A stretch of 9,358 bases of DNA from DATGQT01 sp035304085. GTDB lineage: Bacteria > Bacteroidota > Rhodothermia > Rhodothermales > Rubricoccaceae. The position numbers were made by a program, and so were the translations under genes. The stretch covers positions 1 to 9,358 of the forward strand of contig DATGQT010000025.1 in the NCBI GenBank assembly GCA_035304085.1. Direction: 5' to 3'. Of the stretch, positions 5,423 to 9,358 are shown one piece after another. The notes beneath the pieces are model-generated. The model was not told the origin of the DNA. It did no database searches and saw only the letters and a program-made list of their open reading frames with translations. Numbering within the stretch: the stretch's first letter is position 1; each line of letters begins with the position of its first letter.

Positions 5423-5902
5423 TCAGGCTTCGGCACCATCGGGGCATTCCCCAGTCTCGTTCCGCCCCGCCGACCACGCGGGCACCGCCGCCGCCTCGCC
5501 CGCCTCCACTTCGTCGTGGTCGAGCCACGCGAGGACGTGGCAGAGCAGCGCGCTCGGCACGCGCGGCGCCAGCGGCTGGAGCGCCCGGCCCCGCGCCGTC
5601 AGCCGCACGGCCTCGGGCTCGGCCGACCGGTCGCGCTCGACGAGCCCGCGCGCCGCCATCGCCTCGACCCACGCACGCACCATCCCCTCGGTCACGCGGA
5701 GGCGCGCGGCGAGGTAGGGGAGCGGGAGCCGGTCGCGCTCCCAGAGCAGGGCGAGGACGAGGTACTCCTGCCGCCTCAGCCCGAGCCGCTTCAGCAGCGG
5801 CTCGTAGGCCTCCGAGAGCCGCCGCGCCGTCGCCCGGAGGGAGCGGACGCTCCGCATGGCCCCGTAGGGCGGGTAGTGCTCGAACGGGAACCGGGCTTCC
5901 AT
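5423..5902 (-). CDS. MarR-family (OhrR-like) transcriptional regulator lacking the sensing cysteine
   Basis: A 159-residue winged-helix regulator. The signature is SEAYEPLLKRLGLRRQEYLVLALLWERD (30-57), which resembles the OhrR pattern AYxPLLxxLGLTYPQYLVxLVLWE. The HTH follows: LPLPYLAARLRVTEGMVRAWVEAMAARGLVERD (59-91), with the wing and LTARGRAL (101-108) after it. By alignment from memory, the reactive Cys of OhrR falls at Val19 here. The only cysteines are Cys121, in a PSALLCHV segment near the dimer region, and Cys153 near the tail. The wing (RSAEPEA) is shorter than usual and the last 20 residues are low-complexity. It may therefore sense something other than organic peroxides, or use Cys121. 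ATG 5902 is chosen because the longer frame to 6061 runs through a terminator hairpin. No Shine-Dalgarno sequence is seen. No ohr or efflux gene is adjacent, so targets are unknown. The MarR fold is confident; the OhrR affinity is moderate. Confidence 0.87.
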   Translation of the reverse strand: MEARFPFEHYPPYGAMRSVRSLRATARRLSEAYEPLLKRLGLRRQEYLVLALLWERDRLPLPYLAARLRVTEGMVRAWVEAMAARGLVERDRSAEPEAVRLTARGRALQPLAPRVPSALLCHVLAWLDHDEVEAGEAAAVPAWSAGRNETGECPDGAEA

Positions 5903-6014
5903 CGGCGGAGGGAAAGGGTATGTGCGGACGGTACGCCCCGCTACACCCCGTCGCCCATAAGGGGATCCCGCAATGCCCCCGTCGCGCGGGCGTTTCCGGC
6001 GTCTCCCTATGCGA

Positions 6015-6049
6015 GAAGCGCCGCCCCCGGCGGTCGGAGGCGGCGCTTC
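6015..6049 (-). terminator. hairpin after the lipoprotein gene
   Basis: GAAGCGCCGCC (6015-6025) and GGCGGCGCTTC (6039-6049) form a perfect 11-bp stem around a 13-base loop that can itself pair further. It begins 20 bases after the TGA (6071-6069) of the lipoprotein gene on the minus strand, where a terminator is expected. No U-run follows. Its presence also shows that the open frame extending the MarR-like gene upstream to 6061 is not coding. Confidence 0.7.
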
Positions 6050-6068
6050 GGTGGGAGGCACGGCGCGG

Positions 6069-6662
6069 TCACTCGGGGAGGTCGAGCGCGCGGCGGACGG
6101 CCTCGTAGTCCCGGAGGTCCACCTCGGCGCCGGCCACGGCGAAGGCCGACGCGGGCGCCACCACGAGGCGGAAGTCGAGGACGGAGGGGAAGACGGTGTC
6201 GAAGTCGAGCTGGGCCGAGGAGAACGCGTCGAAGTAGAGGTCCGCGTCGTCGTACGAGTAGGCGTACGTGATGGTGTAGTCCACGTAGGGGGTGCCGTCG
6301 TCGCTCACGGCCTCGTAGGCCTTCGTGACCGGGAGGGCGGCCCACGTCCCCTCCCCGCCGTCGAAGACGAGGCCGCCGTCGACGTAGAGGAGGACGAGGG
6401 CGCCGTCGGCAGCTCCGGCGAGGGCGTCCTGCACGTCCCGGCGCTCGCTGGCGTCCTCGATCTCGTCCGACTCGAACGAGGCGATCAGGCCGTCCGCGCT
6501 CAGCTGGTACTGGTCGCCGTCGAAGGAGAAGCGGACGAGGACGATGTCGGAGCCCACGATGACGTCGTCGTCGTCGTCGCTGAAGTCGCAGCCGCCGAGG
6601 ACGACGGCGAGGCCGAGGGCGGCGAGGAGCGGGCGGAGGGGGCGCTGGCGGAAGGGGGACAT
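6069..6662 (-). CDS. conserved Bacteroidota-type surface lipoprotein of unknown function
   Basis: A 197-residue protein with a type II signal peptide: basic MSPFRQRPLR, hydrophobic PLLAALGLAVVL, lipobox LGGC and lipidated Cys25. The next residues, DFSDDDDDV, form an acidic stretch like the export signal that directs Bacteroidota lipoproteins to the outer leaflet of the outer membrane, so surface exposure is likely. The mature part alternates beta-like and acidic segments, including VRFSFDGDQYQLSADGLI (43-60), YVDYTITYAYSYDDADLYFD (126-145) and FRLVVAP (164-170), ending DLRDYEAVRRALDLPE. This layout (aromatic and acidic strands, a FRxVVxP strand, then a Tyr-x-x-Val-x-x-x-Leu tail) matches, from memory, a family of unnamed flavobacterial proteins near 150-200 residues long. 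Function is unknown. The ATG at 6662 starts the signal peptide. It follows heptamer locus B and ends at a hairpin, so it is probably transcribed alone. Confidence 0.82.
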   Translation of the reverse strand: MSPFRQRPLRPLLAALGLAVVLGGCDFSDDDDDVIVGSDIVLVRFSFDGDQYQLSADGLIASFESDEIEDASERRDVQDALAGAADGALVLLYVDGGLVFDGGEGTWAALPVTKAYEAVSDDGTPYVDYTITYAYSYDDADLYFDAFSSAQLDFDTVFPSVLDFRLVVAPASAFAVAGAEVDLRDYEAVRRALDLPE

Positions 6663-6729
6663 GGGCGTTCGGGACGGTGTGAGGTACCCGTGGAGCCGCC
6701 CGCACGCGCGCCGGGGTAACGCGTGTGTT

Positions 6730-6792
6730 CAGAGGGCAGGGGTCAGGAGACAGGGGACAGAGGTCAGGGGGCAGAAGGCAGGGGGCAGGGGA
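6730..6792. repeat. locus B, left array: nine degenerate heptamers CAGRRGN
   Basis: Nine consecutive 7-bp units, each starting CAG and fitting CAGRRGN, fill 6730-6792 without a phase break (for example CAGAGGG, CAGGGGT, CAGGAGA, CAGAAGG). The plus strand has six runs of three or more G within about 60 bases, so it has G-quadruplex potential. The array lies 67 bp upstream of the lipoprotein ATG and 23 bp from the right array, whose units read CAGTGGT or CCGTGGT on the opposite strand; the two arrays are therefore related and inverted. Confidence 0.9.
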
Positions 6793-6815
6793 ACTTCTCC
6801 CTCCACGTCCTCACC

Positions 6816-6936
6816 CCACTGACCACTGACCACTGACCACTGACCACGGACCACGGACCACTGACCACTGACCACTGACCACGGACCACGGACCACGGAC
6901 CACGGACCACGGACCACGGACCACGGACCACGGACC
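6816..6936. repeat. locus B, right array: seventeen tandem heptamers CCACKGA
   Basis: Seventeen perfect 7-bp units plus CC run from 6816 to 6936. Only two unit types occur, in blocks: four CCACTGA, two CCACGGA, three CCACTGA, eight CCACGGA. The blocks suggest growth by slippage or unequal exchange. The array ends at the base beside the TGA of bioY (6939-6937) on the minus strand. Since seven is not a multiple of three, every frame cycles through a 7-residue pattern of the WSVVSGQ type; the open frames here (6729-6917 and 6764-7087 on the minus strand) are not real proteins. Confidence 0.96.
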
Positions 6937-7521
6937 TCAGGCCGTCAGCCGGCGGAGCCCGCTGTAGACGGCGCTCACGAACGCCACCTTCGTCAGGTCC
7001 CACACCACGAACCGCAGCCAGCCGGACTCGATGGACTGCCACCACGAGGCGTGGTCGGCCGCGAAGTGGAGCCACGTGACGCCGCACGCGAAGAGGACGG
7101 CCGAGCCGCCGAGGACCGAGAGCGCGCTGCCGGCGAGCGTGTTCATCCGCCGCGAGAGCGCGCCGATGACCGCCGCCGCGAGGGCCATCCCGACGAGGTA
7201 GCCGCCCGAGGCCCCCACGAGGTACTCGGCGCCCGCGGCGCCGCCCGCGTAGAGGGGGAGGAACAGCCCGAGCGCGAGGTAGAGCGCCATCGCGAGGAGC
7301 CCGTTCCGGCTCCCGAGCACGAGCCCGGCACCGTAGACGGCGACGGTCTGGAGCGTGATGGGCACCTCCCAGAGGTAGAGCTGGATCTCGAACTGGGCCA
7401 GCAGCCCCGTCAGGAGCGCGAAGCCGACCACGCTGGCGGCCTGCACGCTGAGCGGGGCGCGGTCCGCGCGGAGGGCGTCGATGGAGGCGGTGCGGGGGGA
7501 GCGGAGGGCGAGCGTCGGCAT
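6937..7521 (-). CDS. bioY: BioY, substrate-binding (S) component of an ECF-type biotin transporter
   Basis: A 194-residue integral membrane protein that captures biotin; it works either with an ECF energising module or, as proposed for solitary BioY proteins, alone. About six hydrophobic helices are visible (about 28-46, 55-70, 74-92, 105-122, 130-150, 172-188). The family signature is clear: VPITLQTVAVYGAGLVLGSRNGLLAMALYLALGLFLPLYAGG (53-94) followed by YLVGASGGYLVGMALAA (100-116). No bioM or bioN gene is nearby, which is usual for lone bioY genes. The ATG at 7521 is preferred over one at 7563, which lies in the arm of the hairpin terminating the upstream gene and would add an unlikely polar extension. 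No Shine-Dalgarno sequence or recognisable BirA operator is seen. Its stop directly abuts the 17-unit heptamer array. Confidence 0.93.
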   Translation of the reverse strand: MPTLALRSPRTASIDALRADRAPLSVQAASVVGFALLTGLLAQFEIQLYLWEVPITLQTVAVYGAGLVLGSRNGLLAMALYLALGLFLPLYAGGAAGAEYLVGASGGYLVGMALAAAVIGALSRRMNTLAGSALSVLGGSAVLFACGVTWLHFAADHASWWQSIESGWLRFVVWDLTKVAFVSAVYSGLRRLTA

Positions 7522-7537
7522 GCCGGCGGCGGACGGT

Positions 7538-7577
7538 GAAGAGGGGCGGACGAAGATACGCACGTCCGCCCCTCTTC
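7538..7577 (-). terminator. hairpin between the T9SS-substrate gene and bioY
   Basis: A perfect 15-bp stem, GAAGAGGGGCGGACG (7538-7552) with CGTCCGCCCCTCTTC (7563-7577), encloses a 10-base loop. On the minus strand it starts 20 bases after the TAG (7600-7598) of the beta-helix gene and ends 16 bases before the bioY ATG. It would separate the two transcripts, or leave bioY dependent on read-through, since there is no room for much of a promoter between hairpin and start. No U-tract follows. Confidence 0.75.
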
Positions 7578-7597
7578 CGAGGGCCCGAGCGCCGCCG

Positions 7598-9358
7598 CTA
7601 CCGCACGTGCGTGAGGCGCTGGACGGCGGCGAAGGTGCCCGCCCGCATCCGCACGAGGTACACCCCGCTCGGGAGCGACGATCCGTCGAAGACGATGGCG
7701 TGCGTGCCCGCCTCCACCGCGGCCTCCACCAGCACGGCGACGCGGCGGCAGAGGAGGTCGAGCACCTCGACGGTCACCTCGGCCGCGGCGGGGAGGTCGT
7801 AGCGGAGCGTGGTCTGACCGGCGAACGGGTTCGGCGAGGCGGCGTGGAGGGCGAACGCCTCCGGCAGCGCGCTCGCGGCCCCGACCTCCGGCGCCGTCTC
7901 CTCGGCCTCGCGCGCGGCGGCCTCGAGCGCCGGCCACGGCGTCGCGTCCGTCACGGTCCAGGCCTCCGGCGCAGCTTCGTCGTCACCCCGCGCGACGCGC
8001 GGCGCCGCCGTCACGGTGATCTGGAACGGCACCTCGTCCACCGACCCGTTGGGGTACTGGCCGATGCGGAGGGTGTAGTCGTAGACCCCCGGCGGGGTGT
8101 TCCCCGGCACGTTCTGGGTGAAGGTGCCGTCGAACGTCTGCCCCCCGCCGAGCGAGCCGCTCACGATGACGCCGCGGTACCCGCCCGAGGCCGTGAAGTA
8201 GAGGTCGCCGCTGACGGACGAGCCGGTGTTGTTCGTGATGCTGTACGCGAAGGAGACCGAGCCGCCGGCGGCGACGGTGAGCGGGGAGGTGGCCTCCGCC
8301 TCGAGGTCGTAGTTCGGCGGGGCGATGGGGAGGCCCTCGTCGGCGCCCATCCGCGGCGCGTCGGGGTCGCGGGCGTCGCCGTCGAAGTCCTCCGTGATCC
8401 CGACGGGCGTGCCGAGGAGGGCGGGGTCGTCGTCGGAGGCGCCCGCGAGGTGGAGGTCGCCGGCGTTGGCGGCGACGAACGTGACCGGGACGGAGACGGA
8501 GTGCGCGTCGAGCCCGCTGGCGAGCTGGTAGGACGCGAGGGTGGCGTGGGCCGTGCCGCCCCAGTCCACGAGCGCGGCGCCCGTCGTGTACAGGTCGTTG
8601 TAGTCCGAGCTGTCGACCTCGGCGGGGTCCTCGACGTCGAGCACGACGCCGTCCGCCGTGTTCACGAGCAGGTTGTCCCACAGCTCGACGTTCCCGCCGC
8701 CGGAGGCGACGTCCTTCTTGTAGAGCGCCACGCCGGCCCCGTTGGAGCCGCCCACGCGGACGGTGTTGTGGAGCAGCTCCACGTTGATGGCGTGGGTGTC
8801 GAGGTAGATCCCGGCCTCCCCGTGCGGCGTGTGCATCGAGACCATGTTGTTGGCGACGAGCTTGTCGCTGGTCAGGCCGAGGTAGATCCCCCGCGCGCCG
8901 CGGTCCACGTTCACGCGGTTCCGCGTGACGACGCTCTCGCCCCCTCCCAGCAGGCCGTGGATGCCGGTGTAGCTCGTCGAGGCCGTGCCGTCGCTGGAGA
9001 CGGTGTTCTCGGTGATGACGGCGGCGACGCCGCTGGCGAAGATCCCGGCGTTGTACTGCCCGTCGAAGGTGTTGCCGGCGTAGACGTGCCCCTCGGGGTA
9101 GGGGATGGAGCCCGCGCCGGTCCTGAGCCCGTCGTAGCCGCCGGTGAACGTGCTGCCCTCCACGCGGAGGCGCTCGGCGAGGTTGGTGGCGGCGTAGAGG
9201 GGGGTCCCGTCGCCCGTCGTCGCCGCGAGGCCGGTGAACGTGCAGCCGAGCACGGTGACGTCGTCGGCGTCGTCGGCGATCACGACGAGGCGGCCGTAGG
9301 GGCCGGCCGAGGTGGACTCGAAGACGAGGTTCTCGAGCGTGAGGTGGTCGAACCCGGT
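7598..9358 (-). CDS. right-handed parallel beta-helix protein with C-terminal T9SS type A sorting domain (5' end beyond window)
   Basis: The C-terminal 586 residues of a large secreted protein; the frame is open at the window edge, so no true start is seen. Residues 1 to about 300 show short repeating turns typical of a pectate-lyase-like beta-helix, such as LTLENLVFES, VTVLGCTFTG, HVYAGNTFDG, AVITENTVSS, SVVTRNRVNV, LVANNMVSMH and VELLHNTVRV. A DFDGDARDPDAPRMGADE segment, common at the end of such helices, follows. Residues about 348-449 form an immunoglobulin-like CARDB/NPCBM-type domain (VAAGGSVSFAYSITNNTGSSVSGDL). After an acidic linker, the last 82 residues are a T9SS sorting domain: SPNPFAGQTTLRYDLP, VEVLDLLCRRVAVLV, FDGSSLPSGVYLVRM and a basic end. 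The protein should cross the outer membrane by T9SS and be released or attached to the cell surface. The usual Gly of the D-x-L-G-R motif is Cys here. The ligand or substrate, probably a polysaccharide, is not predictable from this part. Confidence 0.92.
   Translation of the reverse strand, partial: TGFDHLTLENLVFESTSAGPYGRLVVIADDADDVTVLGCTFTGLAATTGDGTPLYAATNLAERLRVEGSTFTGGYDGLRTGAGSIPYPEGHVYAGNTFDGQYNAGIFASGVAAVITENTVSSDGTASTSYTGIHGLLGGGESVVTRNRVNVDRGARGIYLGLTSDKLVANNMVSMHTPHGEAGIYLDTHAINVELLHNTVRVGGSNGAGVALYKKDVASGGGNVELWDNLLVNTADGVVLDVEDPAEVDSSDYNDLYTTGAALVDWGGTAHATLASYQLASGLDAHSVSVPVTFVAANAGDLHLAGASDDDPALLGTPVGITEDFDGDARDPDAPRMGADEGLPIAPPNYDLEAEATSPLTVAAGGSVSFAYSITNNTGSSVSGDLYFTASGGYRGVIVSGSLGGGQTFDGTFTQNVPGNTPPGVYDYTLRIGQYPNGSVDEVPFQITVTAAPRVARGDDEAAPEAWTVTDATPWPALEAAAREAEETAPEVGAASALPEAFALHAASPNPFAGQTTLRYDLPAAAEVTVEVLDLLCRRVAVLVEAAVEAGTHAIVFDGSSLPSGVYLVRMRAGTFAAVQRLTHVR

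Noticed and set aside
5903..6061. Longer form of the MarR-like protein starting at 6061
   Set aside because: The extra 53 residues are low-complexity and are encoded across the hairpin that follows the lipoprotein gene.
6730..6936. Possible CRISPR array
   Set aside because: Units are 7 bp with no unique spacers between them; this is a simple tandem repeat, and no cas gene is present.
6729..7087. Minus-strand open frames with repeated WSVVSGQ/WSVVRGP motifs
   Set aside because: These are translations of the CCACKGA heptamer array; such proteins are recurrent annotation artefacts in genomes with heptamer repeats.
9281..9283. GTG at 9283 as the start of the beta-helix protein
   Set aside because: The frame stays open to the window edge with more beta-helix sequence (HLTLENLVFES) upstream, so the gene continues outside the window.

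Overview
The window reads as chromosomal DNA from a very GC-rich member of the Bacteroidota/FCB group, most likely Rhodothermota (Rubricoccaceae-like). Three things point there. One protein ends in a type IX secretion (T9SS) type A sorting domain of the SPNPF...LPSGVYLVRM kind. A lipoprotein carries an acidic surface-export-like tract directly after its lipobox cysteine and belongs to a family I recall from flavobacteria. None of the gene starts has a clear Shine-Dalgarno sequence. The lineage is an inference from these traits; no rRNA gene is present.

Layout. At the left edge is the N-terminal part of rsmA (16S rRNA dimethyladenosine transferase, minus). It is divergent from a MerR regulator with a TipAS drug-binding domain (588-1337, plus), which has a MerR-like promoter. 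A hairpin at 1342-1372 separates this gene from a convergent minus-strand cluster: a secreted TPR-type protein (4144-2960), a cytoplasmic VWA protein with a complete MIDAS (2861-1752) and a small multi-pass membrane protein (1752-1369). The last two are coupled by a TGATG overlap, and a large hairpin built from heptanucleotide repeats separates the first two. A divergent 354-bp region then leads to a NarL/FixJ response regulator (4499-5152, plus) ending at a 17-bp hairpin.

The right half is all minus strand: a MarR/OhrR-like regulator without the sensing cysteine (5902-5423), a conserved surface lipoprotein of unknown function (6662-6069), the biotin transporter subunit BioY (7521-6937), and the C-terminal 586 residues of a parallel beta-helix protein with a T9SS signal (7598 to beyond the window). 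Strong hairpins sit after most stop codons, so most of these genes are probably transcribed singly.

The least ordinary structure is a pair of non-coding loci built from 7-bp repeats. Locus A (2868-2961) and locus B (6730-6936) use different heptamers but share a plan: an array starting at, or directly beside, the TGA of the upstream minus-strand gene, a short spacer, and a second array of related units in the opposite orientation. In locus A the arms pair over 25 bp in the sense RNA. These loci, and the TPR-VWA-membrane protein cluster, are the parts most worth following up. No CRISPR array, prophage, transposase or complete novel defence system is visible.
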